A stretch of DNA of 64,000 bases from Zhengitettix transpicula (taxonomy: Eukaryota > Arthropoda > Insecta > Orthoptera > Tetrigidae). Below the pieces are notes generated by a model. The model had not been told where the DNA came from and made no database searches. It saw only the letters and a list, made by a program, of their open reading frames with translations. The stretch is from the NCBI GenBank assembly GCA_037074705.1, contig CM073593.1, positions 102,633,738 through 102,697,737 of the forward strand. Reading direction: 5' to 3'. Below are positions 47,401-60,100 of this stretch, piece after piece. The number at the start of each line of letters is the position of its first letter. Position 1 is the first letter of the stretch. The position numbers were made by a program, and so were the translations under genes.

Positions 47401-50400
47401 ACCATGTGATAAATATTATCTCAATACAATGAATTCCGTTGTTTGTAAACAAAAATATTAAATCATCACAAAACAATGACTACGAAAAAAATTTCATACT
47501 GATATAAATACAGGCCTAGAAAATAAAAAAAATCATGACATTGGAGACATTTCCTTTCATGTAATGTCGGCGAGAAGAAATTCATTAATGTATTATATTA
47601 CTCTTGAAAATTCTTTTTTTTTCTGGAAAATATTGAAATATATATACGCGGTAAAATTTAACTAGCATAATAAACAATTGTGTAAATACGAACAACTAGA
47701 GTGCATTATAAATAGAGGGACTGAAAAAATTTTAAGCTGATACCTGAAGAAAATCACTTAAAAAAATTAATTTTAAGTCCTGAATATTATTTTTAGTACT
47801 GTGACTACTGTAACTCTTGAACAAGTGATTTTTAAATTCTGAAAACACTTAAAATAACAAACAATTTTACGTGGGAAATAAATTTAAAATTTAATCCTCG
47901 AATGATAGATGAATTTTAAATTAATACTTCTTTTTTTGAAATATTTATACGATCATGAAATTAATTTTAAAATTAATCATTTTAGTAATATCTGTTCAAA
48001 ATTATGTTCAATAAATGTTTCTGCTTGGAGACGTTATTATAATTACGTTCTTCAAACCTTTCTCTGCTTGTCTATTATTGTGTAATTCTCAACGGTTTGA
48101 AGATATTTATTAAAGTAATTTATAAGCATAACTCTAGCCGCGGTTCAATATAATGTTGGTTATAGTTAAAGAAAATTTTCATTACACTCCTTAAGTTGCA
48201 ATCTCATAATTTCACAATTAATAATTAGATTGTTTATGAAATTAAGAAACATCATCACAAATATTCTGTTTATTTTCCTTTCCGTGGTATGTAATTAAGA
48301 CTGCAAATAAGGTCAAACATAGTTCTGTATGTGCATGAAAAGCAGGAACTAACCATTGCATGTTTTGTTGATAGTTTGACCACCAGGTTCTCACGCTCTT
48401 CCAGCCAATTTCCTCACTTTCGTGCTGAATGTTTGCAGATAAATTGCTGAAGTACTCGAAGAAACACATTCGTGGAAATAAACCGTGTTCTATGAAGGCC
48501 GTTTCGAAGACAGAAAGACAAACAAATCTCTGTTAGGCAACGCCTTGTTCAGTAGCCCTATTTTTACTGGTATAAAATCAGACAATTTTTAAACTAAAAT
48601 GACGATATGTGTCTCGGCCAAGTAAAAAAAAATTAAATCAAGGCATTCTTGAATATCTGAGTATCGAAGTCATGTCTTAAATCTACGTAAGGACAAATTT
48701 TAATGGTTTCCTTACGAAATATTCAGACGAATGAGCTATCCTACTGTGGTTAATTTTTGCAGGATCAGATATTCAATTTGTACTGGAATTAATTGCTTAA
48801 GAGAGATATTACACTTTTGTCTGTAACTAATTAACAGTTCGCGATGAGAAATTTAATAAATTCTCATAATTATATTTCGTAGCATTCGCGTTACAAAATC
48901 GTAATGCATTTATATCCCGCGGAAATCTCAGTGGTCCAAAAACCTTCGCTCTTTAATACTGTTACATTAACATATTCATGAATGGAAAGTCGTGATGAAT
49001 GCAGGGAAACAGTATTATCTACGAAACCCAGGCAATTAATTTTCCGTGAGCTTTAAAAGGCATCCATTAACTCCCGCGGCAAAGATTTCTTCGAGGAAAC
49101 GGTGCGTGGATGGTTGCTATTTTAAATTTATTCCACGCAAGATACGATCTCTTCGTCTAAGGCGAGTGCAATTACCACCCAAGCAGAATTGACGATTTAT
49201 TGCTCGAGAAATTGGCTTCTGTTATTACTAATGTAAATGAATTATTTCACCCATTTTGTCAACAAGTTGGAATGCTTACAATACCTTCGGCACTAGGACT
49301 TGAGAAATCTAGGACGCATTGGGCAAAACCATTATGAAACGTCACGCAGAAAGTTGAGTAAGAAGCTAGAGTTTTGTAAAATACAACTTCCAGAATAAAA
49401 GAAATGAGAAAAGCTTCTGTAATTAATAAATATTTTCATTAGAGTTTTAATCGTGGAATTTTGGGGATTATATTTGATCGTAATATTAGGCAAATAACTA
49501 CTAACTTACAAACAAATTATAAAATTGAAGAATCTTATAATTTCACATTTAATATTTACCGTCAACTGAATTAACAGTTTATTTTTCTTTAAAAAATTCG
49601 TGAATGAAAAATATTTTTAGGGGGGGGAATCCTTTAATGCAGATTTTCTATATACTAGTTTATCCTAGTTACATATTTCTTCAGGTTTACTTATGTGTTA
49701 CACTTTGACAACGCCATTTTTATCTCGTAAATGTCCTGATTTATTTATTTTGAAGCCATTTTAATTGTATCTGTTACTATACATTATGAATTTTCTCTCC
49801 GACATTGTCTGTATTATATTAATTATTTACGTCATTTTTATGTAACAATCTAAACATCTTGCGATTCTGCGAACTGTAGATTTTTCACTGCATGAAAATT
49901 GTCAGAAACTGGATGATCAGAAAAATAGATACATTTATCTGAAAGTTGTTGAATTAATTTATAAATAAAATGGACAATTCGGCAGGAACAATTTAATAGT
50001 TCACAAAAGAACGAAATTCGAAATTACTTTCTGTCTAGAAATTTAATTCCACATTTTATTTCTTATTGAAAGTGCATACGATTACGAGAATTAAATGATA
50101 CATATTCACGTCTGAAATTCTCTAAAACACCACAGAAATTTAATTTCTTTTATGTACCTTTCTGGAACCAATTTTCTTATAATCACTATCTTCAAGCTAC
50201 TTTTCATAGAAATGTCGCAAGACTGTAATGCAGCTGTGGTGGGAGGTGTTATTTTTTTTGCCATTATTATTCCCTTGGTGAGTCGTGGAACAATGTGAAC
50301 TCTTTTCCGGAGCCTCGTATTTCCAGAGGGTTGGCCTGACTACTTTATACCTGGGGAACGAAGGAAGGAAGGCAGATAGATGCAGCTGTTGATAGCGCCA

Positions 50401-50964
50401 TTGTGAGACGACCCTGTCTGGTAAAGTGGCCTGCTGCGAGGTGTCATTACCCCCACGGACAAAAATAAGGGGTGATGAGGGGGTGGGAGATCCAAACAAT
50501 GACTCCCCTCGCCGCTCCGCCCACCTTCTCAATCGCCAACTATGCAATTTGTCTCAAACGATACAGATACGTCTCAATCTATGTTTTAGTGTAACGGCTT
50601 AAGCTCGAAACGTTTCCGGTTTCCGTTGAGTACGTCATCAGGATCAGGACACTCATTTTGGGCGACCGACAGCGGCGTCGTGAAAGGGAAAGCGGGAAAG
50701 TTCAAGTTGGCGAACAAGATCACATGAGAACCTCCGGAGCACCAAAGGAATAAGATATGCTACCTTCATAAGATTTAGAATAACAGAATAAAATCTAAAC
50801 GCCTTAAAATATATTTACATCTGAAATATTGTTTTACCCACAGAGTCGATTTTAAGGCTGAATGGTAACCGTACAACCAAATTATTGGTTAGTCACAGTG
50901 ACGGTGTGCGGTAGTTAATTAAGAAACACGAAGTGATGAAGTAGTGGCATGCAAAGAAGAAGGT
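44429..50964. other. Long non-coding stretch
   Basis: Predominantly AT-rich with no recognised RNA or known repeat. A small motif at about 44690-44735 (CTCCAGAGA, TCCC aatt GGGGA, CGAAATG) resembles the hammerhead-like hairpins. The 50.2-50.7 kb patch is GC-richer; its 116-codon minus frame has no motif, and CTGATGAC followed by GGAAACG (minus, about 50595-50640) may be another retroelement end. Confidence 0.4.
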
Positions 50965-51272
50965 GTGGACAGGCTATGTATACGGCAATATTGGCAACTC
51001 CCCTCTTATACCGTTGGAAAGGGAGTAAAAGGGGGGATGCGGAAAGGAAAAGCAAGGTATCCATGGGCTATGGTTTGAGGAACCTACTCGGAAATTCGCC
51101 TAAAGTGATGCAGAGAAAACCGTAGAAAAACCTGCATCGTGTAGGTCGGGCTCTTGGTACGTGTCCCACGCCCTTCCGATGGCGGTAGAGGGGTTTGCTG
51201 TGGGGTAAGATCCTTCCCCTTTCCGTGCCTGGACCAGTTTAGGAGGCAGCTGGCCGACTATTGCAATAAGAA
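50965..51272 (+). mobile_element. Family A repeat, diverged and truncated
   Basis: Recognisable from 'gacaggctatgtatacggca' to 'ggaggcagctggccgactat', then lost. It has many substitutions relative to the copies at 27 and 63 kb, so it is one of the older copies. Confidence 0.7.
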
Positions 51273-54200
51273 TAATGTAAAGAAGTATAAAAGGAGAGAT
51301 ATAAAGGATAAATCGTACAGTTAAGACTGACGGAGATAAATGTTGTAGTTAGGAAAGACAGATAGTACAGAAAATTAGAGAAAGGTCTGAATAAAGCGTA
51401 GCAAGGGAAGAGATAAATAATTAGTCAGGGGGAAAATGTATTAGTCCCAACGAATGTAAAGGTCAGGATTAAATCTCCTGGCGGAAGCCTCTTGAGTTTT
51501 TCAATTTACATCGAGGAAAAGCAGCTGAAGCCGAAATGGACGATTCAATAGTCATGTTAATAGTTAACCTGAGTTATATAGATATCACTCAGTTCTTATA
51601 ACTAACGTTTTAGCCATTTTATCGATTATTTGTGTTATTTAAATTTATTCGTCGTAATACGAGAATTAGAATCAAACCTTGAACTCTGATGGAAAAAACC
51701 TATTAAACTGTTTTATATCGTGCATTAATTAACATTTGTGCCAATTTATTATTTTACTTTATTGGAATAGATTTAAGTATCGATTTAAAAATAAATGTTT
51801 TAATTTATATTTTATTAAACCTCATTTTATATTAATGCAAAAATTTTATTTTTTTTAAAATTAATTAAAAGAATTTTTTGATTAATGTTTCTCTGCACAT
51901 TTAGTACCTGAGGAAATATAGAGCTAAATTTAATTTAATCTTGTCTCATTTATTTAAGTGGTAATATATATGTATATATTTATTTTAATACCGATTCAAA
52001 TACAATATTTCATTTTATCAAAACATCTCTTTGTGACTATTACAACAGAGCACAGTATCGTTAATCACCTTTCAAATGAGTTGGTAAATTTTGTGGCCTT
52101 GTTAATGTAGAAACCATATCGTAACCCTGTCTCTCCCAGGGCCATTTTACACGCAGAACATGACGCCAGAGTGCCAAAACGACTCTCTAAAGCCTCAAAT
52201 AATTTCATGTTAATCCTGCTGGTTGAAATCCCCACCATCCTCCTCTTTTTTTTTCTCCTTTCTTTTTTTCGTTACGTAGACGACCTTCCACAAGATTAAC
52301 TTACTTAGTAATGAAAGCAGCGAAAGAATTTCTTAACGGCCTCTTAAAATATGTTGAAGAAGTCATCCGCGACGCTACCTAAACACTGAAACGGAAATTA
52401 TGACGCTAATTTCTGTATAGCTGGCAGCGTTCACGATCCGGTTCTGAGTTGTTGGACGAAGGAACCTTGCTGGAGTGTGGTGGAACACCTAAAAACAATC
52501 CACTTGTTGTTGTTTTTCCCCAGCAGTCGTAAATATGGCGTTGTTATTCATTTTTAAAATATCCTGTAGAAATCAGTAACATTTACTGAACAAAATAAAT
52601 AAATCAGCCTATAAAAAATTAAATATTTGAATATAATGGAAATAAATTAGAGAATTACGTTTCAAAGAAACGATAATAAAAGGGTCATAACGTTTCGACT
52701 CGACCTTGGGAACTCATCAGACACTATACTAATAAAACATAAAAAGGTTACCTAATTTAGTTCTATGGAATGCAAAATAAAACCATATTTAACCGCCATG
52801 AGGCCAAATTTTTATACGAAAATTAAAAAAAGAATTACAATGCATATCGAAACGTTTTATTCCTTTTACTGCACAATCCTAATTTAATTGTATTAAATTT
52901 AAATTCATCTGCTTTTATTGGCGGATTTATTTGTCTCTTCATATTTAATGTCAGAAAAACATTAATTTGCTCAAATGTGATTAAATTAATATTGCCAAAA
53001 TAATGTTCTATATGTTGTTCAGTAACAGTGAGACTATAAAACAACGAATGTAATAAATATTTTTTAAACATAAAATAATTACATTTTCTTGGACAAAACG
53101 TCGTTGTGAATTTAATATATTTTTTTTTGCAGTAAACATTAAAGTAATTTTCTCTTCTAGGACGAAACGTTGTTGTGAATTAATATTTTTTTATTGGCTA
53201 CTATCATTGTAATTACTTTTCTGGCTCATTTAATTATTTATATTATTATAATAAAGATAGATATTTTTTTGGTCTATTGTAAGTATTTTTTGAAAAAGTA
53301 AGTGAATTATTGTACGCAAAATAAAAATCATTTCCCCTAAAATTCAACTGATCAGTCGATTCAAGAGGCCAATGATAAAGTTTCAAATTATTAAAATAAA
53401 ATAAAATTGTTATAACGTAATTTTTGTGCCTACGAAGAAGTCCTTTTTTCCTTCTAAGTATGCTAAATTGAAAGTACGTAAAACCGGTAACTGGTCTCGT
53501 TGTAGGTTTGAATGAGATTAACTGATTGCTGCAGTAACATTAAAAAAAATTATAAATCCAACATAAAGTGACAGAAACCCCAGAATGATGACATTTATAA
53601 GCAAAAAAAAATCAGTACGTTACGTTACGTAAAAAAAATTAAAAGGCCGCAATTAGGAAATTCAGAATTTCTGTTAGTAATAATGGAATTGACTGAGGAA
53701 ATTTAATTACATTTTCATTAATAAAATGAAAGGTGTATATGTCTGAAAGTAGTTTTTATTTTATTGAAAGTAATTGTGAAAGAAACTAAGATAAAATATT
53801 TCATTACATTGAGGCGATCCATTGATTTTGAAATCTATAAATTGAAGCGTATTCACATCGCAAGTTTCAGCAGAGTAATTTTTTTCCCCCTCGTATGGAA
53901 AACAGATTTTTTTATACAATTTAAATCGATATCGTTTTCCTCTCAATGGCTTAGCTACCGATTTTCAATTCAATATGTCGTCTCCACTTCACCGCCACCC
54001 GTTGCTTGCATCCATCTTTAAGGACACGATATTTAATAACGGAATTCCAAGCGAGGAAGGGTATTGAACCCTCCCCCTGAAAGCTTTTTATACCGACAAC
54101 ATAACCACAACCCAACACAATTGGTTTTTGATTGACAGTGGAACATTGGCAGTGCGTGATATATGGCCGTATCAAGAGTAGCCATTATTCGAGAAACATG

Positions 54201-55194
54201 CCTTTCGGCTAATGGGCAACAGAGGGAAGGATTTAGAAACCTCGAACCACAATGAACACGTCCGACGGAGGAAGCAGCTCTTTTATTATTGAATTATGTA
54301 AATAAGCACAGGAGCTAAAAGGGGTAGAGAGAGAGAGAGAGAGAGCAGAGGCATTCAAGACTCCCCTTAATAAGCACGACCGGGCCAATATAAAGGCGCA
54401 TCTATCATCAGGACCTTCTTCTCCGGATTGAGATGCGTTCACCACGACCTTGTCCAACTCCTCCTTTATAAGGGGGGTAATAATCCTCACGTAAATAACA
54501 CACTGTATGATGATTCTTCATCATCACGCATTCCATTTCTGTGACAGATAATCCTGAATGCCCACTCACTTGAAGCTTACGTACGCCCCTTATATATATA
54601 AAAAAATAACGTCTCACACAACGTTGTACATGTTAAGTCTATTCCGTTTTTTTTTCGCTCTCCATTAACACCTTCTAATCAAACTAAAGCTTCTCGTGCA
54701 GGGTGAAAGATAATTAATCACCTTCAACACGTATCGTTAACAATAAGAAACTCAAGCTCCTTATAGACTAATATATTTATCAAAATGAAAGCTTCCCTGT
54801 GAGGATCCAAAGTTAATTAATCACATTTACTCATGATTTCTTAATGAAACGGGACCAGGAATTTCTCACGAGTCTTCCCTTCGTTGGGTTCAAGACAAGA
54901 TAATCGTAACAACTGAGACATTTAATATGAAATTTAATAAATGTTGGATATAAAAGGTCTGTGTTAAAAGAATAAAAATTAGGAAAAATAAGTAGCCACA
55001 TTCCTGACAAAAACAAGTGAAAATTTGGGATTTATTAAGCACTTCTTACTGTCCATTATTTGGCAATCATTTTAATTTAACGTACGTTTTGAATTAATAA
55101 AAACAATTGATGATCTTTTGTAGACACTTTTTATTTTTTATATTATGACGACGTTTCGGTACCTTTTTTTGTATCTTCTTGAGGTGATCGTGTT
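51273..55194. other. Non-coding stretch
   Basis: AT-rich. Two segments near 53085-53120 and 53155-53190 share 'ttgttgtgaattaat'-like sequence after 'gacgaaacgt' or 'gacaaaacgt', and with CTGATGA...GAAACG on the minus strand at about 52688-52722 these look like decayed retroelement ends. An (AG)n tract lies at 54326-54345. 54.0-54.6 kb is balanced, with frames up to 85 codons lacking motifs. A hammerhead-like remnant (minus) lies at about 55150-55180. Confidence 0.35.
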
Positions 55195-55668
55195 TCTCGG
55201 ACCGCCTTTCATTGAATAAAAAGTATAATTTCATCCAGTAAAACACCATCGATTGATAATAAAAAAAACACGAAATACGTTTTGCTGAAAATGTAAGTTA
55301 ATTTCCGCGCCATATTAGTGACTCCAAAATGGCGACTATTTGTTTACATTGTGAATCTAGCTAAGAATTTCATCAATTTTATCTTTCGTAATGTCTGAAG
55401 ACTGAGGGACAATTATATCCTGCAGTACTCGAGGAGTATATTTAAGAAGAAATTCGGAGAAATGTTTGTTGGGCCTGAAGCAATAAAATTTAATGTACTT
55501 TATAGGTGTTCAATTAATGCACTATCGGTGGAAAGGATGTACGGAACTAGGAAAAGTTAGATTTAGGTTAAAACATTTCTTGGCTGAAGAGTAATATAGG
55601 GTTAAATACTTTTTCGGGTTTATATAAATAAGTGCGTGGGCAACTCCGGGCACCCAGATAGTATTAGG
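55195..55668 (-). mobile_element. Family C LINE-like repeat
   Basis: Inverted copy of the 22.7-kb repeat. On the minus strand it starts 'ctatctgggtgcccggagtt' and runs through 'cctaaatctaacttttccta', 'tactcctcgagtactgcagg' and 'gtaaacaaatagtcgccatt'. No protein remains. Confidence 0.65.
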
Positions 55669-55678
55669 ATAAAATTGT

Positions 55679-55685
<7 letters not shown>

Positions 55686-55722
<37 letters not shown>
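55686..55722. repeat. (TA)n microsatellite
   Basis: About 18 TA units directly after the start of the family C copy. Confidence 0.97.
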
Positions 55723-55725
<3 letters not shown>

Positions 55726-56871
55726 CGCAGCCATGTTTTCATTATGAATAAATAATAAACACTGTAACAGCTAAATCATTTCTCCTGAGGACACAACTCG
55801 TAAGGAATTATTCGAGTCACCCCGCAGAGTCGGAGTAGGAACAATAATGGAGGGGGTCGAAATTTAATACCAGCCAAAATGATCAGTTTCATCTCATCCA
55901 AGTGGGAATAATGGAGGACTCTAAACGAGGATCCCATTTCCCCCCCTCTCCCCCCCCCACACACACACCATCTCTCCAGGACAACCCCATGGCGCCGCCC
56001 CCATAAAACTAAAAGCAAAGTTAGAGATAAAGCAGAAACCATTGAAAGATAAATGACTTGCACTAAAACGACGGGATACGGGTCTCTCGAAGCTGTTGTA
56101 CCTTCGGACATGTGGCGAGGCAACTCCAACAGGCCATCCACAGCTAGTGAAACGAGTAAATATTTAAAAATGAACATGACTATTTATTACCTCTTTTTTT
56201 ATTATTCAGGATTCTTCATGACGTAATTAATGCCAAAATGTAATAAGAAGTAATTTAGTCTACGATTTAAAATAAAATCTGGCCGAGAAAACAACCGCTC
56301 AAATTCGAAAAATTACCGACATGAATGGAATGAAAACCTCGGTACATTTCCCAATATAATCGGAGACACTAGGCTGAGATTTGGAAACAGTATTTAAGAC
56401 GTACATAATTAATCGAAAGTTGTTTTGTAAAACATATTTCTACTTCAAATAAATTTTTTAGTTTGGCAATGGAGGATTTGTCCGGCAATATTCATCATAA
56501 AAAAATGCTAGAGCCGACGCCAACAACCGCAGACGCAGTCCCCATGTCGCCACTAGCACAAATCATGCATAATGTCTGAAACCATGTCATATTTACATTT
56601 AAATTTTCGACTTTCTTAATTTAATTTTATAAGAAGAAATTTCTGCGATTCATTAAACATTAGTCGTATTTTCATTCTATTTTTCTTAATATTACGTATT
56701 TGTAACGCTGAAATATCATTTCTCTAAAATGGATTCTAATTTTTAAATGCCATATCAGTGTTTAAATTAAATTTCAATATTTAATATATAAAATTATTTT
56801 GTCAAATAACTATCTCATCACACTATAAAAACTCAGTTTTAAATACACAACTTTAAATTGTATATATATAG
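55723..56871. other. Non-coding stretch
   Basis: 55.78-56.18 kb has a 133-codon minus-strand frame with hydrophobic segments but also translated C-tracts and G/C-rich low-complexity sequence (poly-C near 55938-55970); I do not accept it as a gene. The rest is AT-rich. Confidence 0.35.
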
Positions 56872-57040
56872 GGTAACAAGCTACATGAGGCTAATCCACA
56901 TGGTGGCAACTCCCCTTTAATAGCATACGAAGGAATCTGAAAGGAGGAGATGCCGAATGGTAGAGGAAGATATCCAAGGGTTAACTAGGGCCCCCGGGCT
57001 ATAGTTCAAGGATCGTTTAAGCATTCGTGTAAAAGTAATG
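56872..57040 (+). mobile_element. Family A repeat, 5' fragment
   Basis: Covers 'gggtaacaagctacatgagg' to 'gtgtaaaagtaatgcag', then stops abruptly and is joined to the hairpin end of an inverted copy. Left flank is TATATATA. Confidence 0.75.
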
Positions 57041-57049
57041 CAGGCCTTA

Positions 57050-57621
57050 CTATATATATACATACACTGCACTGGGTCTGCGAGGGCTATTCTCTCACAG
57101 GCACTACCTGCGAGGGATTTTTTCTCGCAGGTAGAACCTTATAGGAGAGATACGAAGGGGCTACCTAAGGGGATGCCTTTTCCTCTCCGTTTTTGAACCA
57201 AGGTTCCCACAAGCTGAGGAACCTCGGCCTGTTTTGAGAGGTGTTTGTTCCGGGGTCACAGACCTTGGGCATACGGTAAGAGTTGTTCGCTGTCCTCATT
57301 GGAACAGTCGGCCAGCTGCCTCCTAAACTCGTCGAGGTACGGAGAAGGGAATGCTGCGTCCCCACAAAAAACTCTTCTCCCGCCATGGGAAGGGCGTGGG
57401 ACAAGTTCCCAATGCTCGACCTACCTGATGCAGGTTTTTCTAGGGGTTTCTCTGCATTACTTTTAGGCGAATCCCGGGTAGGATCCTTAGAAAATAGCCC
57501 GGGGCCCTAGTTAGCCCTTGGCTACCTTTCTCTACCCTTCCGCATCCCCCATTTCAAATCCCTTCCTATGCTATTAAAGAGGAGTTGCCCAACGTGGATT
57601 ACCCTCATGTAGCCTGTTGCC

Positions 57622-57625
<4 letters not shown>
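57050..57625 (-). mobile_element. Family A repeat, most complete copy
   Basis: On the minus strand this copy runs from 'agggcaacaggctacatgag' (57625) through all landmarks to a hairpin tail near 57060-57135, including CCTGCGAG and CTCGCAGG at 57107-57131. Together with the fragment at 56872 it forms a head-to-head composite of about 750 bp whose outer ends abut TA-rich repeats. The antisense frame of about 75 codons is present here as well. Confidence 0.75.
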
Positions 57626-57699
<74 letters not shown>

Positions 57700-57712
57700 G
57701 ATATAGATATTT
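57625..57712. repeat. (TA)n microsatellite, interrupted
   Basis: About 40 TA units with interruptions (acat, tgta, gata), adjoining the outer end of the family A copy. Frames in it encode only I/Y repeats and are artefacts. Confidence 0.97.
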
Positions 57713-58970
57713 GGTAATCTGTAAACGACATATAGTTTTACCGGATTAATGATTTCTTCTAGTCCAAAAGTTAAAATGTTAGAGATTATAAAATTCACCC
57801 TCGTGTAACCCCTCAAAATATTGTACTGATAATCATGAAGAATATATGTTAACATACTGCAGTATACATAAAAATTATTACTCTTATGTTTTGAATAATT
57901 AATTTTTCAGACTAATTTTTTTTCTAATTTATGGGAAAATACGTTGCTTTTTGGTAGATAATAGTGAACACTCGAAGACGGTTGATTGAAACATAGAAAC
58001 AAATATCACTGCTGGACTAGCAAATAATTAATATTCAGCGTGTCATGGCTTTGATATATAATTATAATTGTTATAGAAGTTTTAAAAGGCGGACAAGAGA
58101 ACATCCTCGTCGAATCCAACTCTTTTCATTTTGCGTGGAAAATTGATTCAGTTGCAAAGCAGAAGCGACACAGAAAGCCGTGCTTGTTGTGACTTCGGGT
58201 CAGCAAGCAGATCTGATTTGCTCAGCAAGGAGAAACCTGAAGCCCCGTGAAAAGGACGTGCAACTCTAGGATAACAGGAGATGCTCACAGACACACAAGC
58301 TCACACTTTCCCTGAGTCACCACAAAAAGGTTCCGATCTCCGGAGGCAAAACTCTTGCTTGTAGACGGGGATCAGAATTACCCTCTTCCGATTTGGATTC
58401 CCTCACGTTTCTTCATAATTAAGTTTCACCCATTGGCCTATATTATTTTCTGAGCAAGATCTCACTCTTCAATAAGTTTAAAATAATAAAAAAAACAGCC
58501 AAAAAGAATATGAATAAATTACAAATACGCGTAACATTAAAGTTAGGAAATTATATTCACAGTAAGCATTAAATTAAAAAACAACGTTCCCACCGTATAT
58601 TTGGATCAACCTCAGGTTTTATATGTTGTAAAGAAAAGCCTTGAAAATGATTCCAAAATATCGGAAACACAAAATCATTGACACAATTTAGACATTCTTA
58701 AAAAAAACTATGCAAGCCATCGAAAATGTTTAAAAATTATTAATTGAATTACTTGGGAAACATTTAAAATTATACATGATATTCGAAACATTTTAATTTT
58801 TAATCTATAATGCAGAAAAATCCTAAACAATTATCCTGTGACGTATTAGGGTGTCATATTTAAGAAAATAATAAATGAAAAATATTTTTAAGGTGACGAA
58901 AAACCAAATAATTAATTTGATTAATAATACTCGCGAAATACATAGAAAATGAAATTCAAATTGTTAGTCG
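57713..58970. other. Non-coding stretch
   Basis: GC-richer between 58.08 and 58.40 kb, otherwise AT-rich; no gene is recognised. Confidence 0.45.
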
Positions 58971-59010
58971 TTCAAGACGTTTCGTCCTTACCTTAGGACG
59001 TCATCTTGTA
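58971..59010 (-). ncRNA. Hammerhead-core-like hairpin
   Basis: On the minus strand: CAAGATGA, C, stem GTCCT, loop AAGGTA, stem AGGAC, then GAAACGTCTTG. The outer CAAGA and TCTTG can also pair. It has the same order and one-base offset as the motifs at 6.0, 23.9 and 28.5 kb, with an unrelated stem. Probably the end of a decayed retroelement; catalytic activity is unknown, and the first base of the CTGANGA box is altered. Confidence 0.4.
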
Positions 59011-59324
59011 TTAATTAGTTAGGAGGACATATTTGGACAGTATTCTATTTTTTTATATATTGATTCACAGAGATTATGAATAAACCATGAATTAAAAATT
59101 ATTATTCACGTCAAACGAAAAAAAAGTTATTAAAAGGGATGACTTTATAAGGTGTTAAATATAGAATTTGTTTTCCTCGAATCCTTTACAGTATAACAAA
59201 AATTTATAAATTATATGACGTTTTATAAGAAATAGAGATTAATGAAGGAAACTAATTTCTCAGTCAATCTACTCCAACCCTTTATTTATTAAATTATTAT
59301 TAAAAATCTAAAAAATAAAATTGA
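59011..59324. other. AT-rich non-coding stretch
   Basis: Nothing recognised. Confidence 0.5.
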
Positions 59325-60100
59325 CTGCTTGTACGTTCCGCTTACAATTATACACCTGTGTAACAAATTTCGTACACGTGTTCCTTTCAAATCGGAGACA
59401 AACACTGTTGGGGGTAAGACATGACTACCCCTCCCAGGAGCGGGGATGGACGGGGTTGGAAATTTTCTACGGCCGATGTTAACGTCGAATATTTATTTAT
59501 CGAGGTCAAATAAGATTTATAATATTCATTCCGATGTTGTTTATATAAATTTTCAACCCTTTTCGTCATGGCAAGGGATGGGGTTCAAAGGGCGTTAGAT
59601 AAAAATAAAGCAAAAACATCCCAGATTGGAGTCGAATCTTGGGTTGTGGATATCGCTCAGTTTAATTATAACAATCACTTTTCCGGTTAAGGTGTTTTTC
59701 TACCTCTATAAGGAAACAATGTTTGTATGTTCCGCATACATTCGAGGAACAAATTTGACCAAATTTTGTACACGTGTTCTTTTCAAACCGAAAACGAACA
59801 CTGTGGGGGTAAGACACGACTACCTCACTGACATGGATATTTCCAAAATTTTATAATGGCCGATATTTTTTCGTCTGGATCAATGAAATAATTAGCATTT
59901 CTCCAGATGTTTTTGGGTATAATTTCAACCCTCTTTCAGCATAAGAGGGGAGAATATTTAAGGATGAGGGACATTACATGAAAATGACGCAAAATCAACC
60001 GAGATTGGAGTCAAATCCGGGGATATGGATGTCGCTGAGTTTAAGTATGACAACTCGGGCACCACCGGACACCCAGCCAGTGTTAAATATAACGGAAGAC
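59325..60100. mobile_element. Family D repeat, two tandem units
   Basis: Two units with a period of about 365 bp: 'cgtgttcctttcaaatcgga' at 59378 and 'cgtgttcttttcaaaccgaa' at 59774; 'agattggagtcgaatcttgg' at 59624 and 'agattggagtcaaatccggg' at about 60002. The right end 'caactcgggcaccaccggac' and 'acccagccagtgtt' resembles the inverse of the family C terminus. No protein. Tandem units suggest a LINE 3' untranslated region or satellite-forming repeat. Confidence 0.6.

Noticed and set aside
55776..56177. 133-codon minus-strand frame with hydrophobic segments
   Set aside because: Includes translated poly-C and CA-repeat low-complexity sequence; no family resemblance.
57522..57855. Frames encoding long I/Y repeats
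   Set aside because: They are translations of the (TA)n microsatellite.
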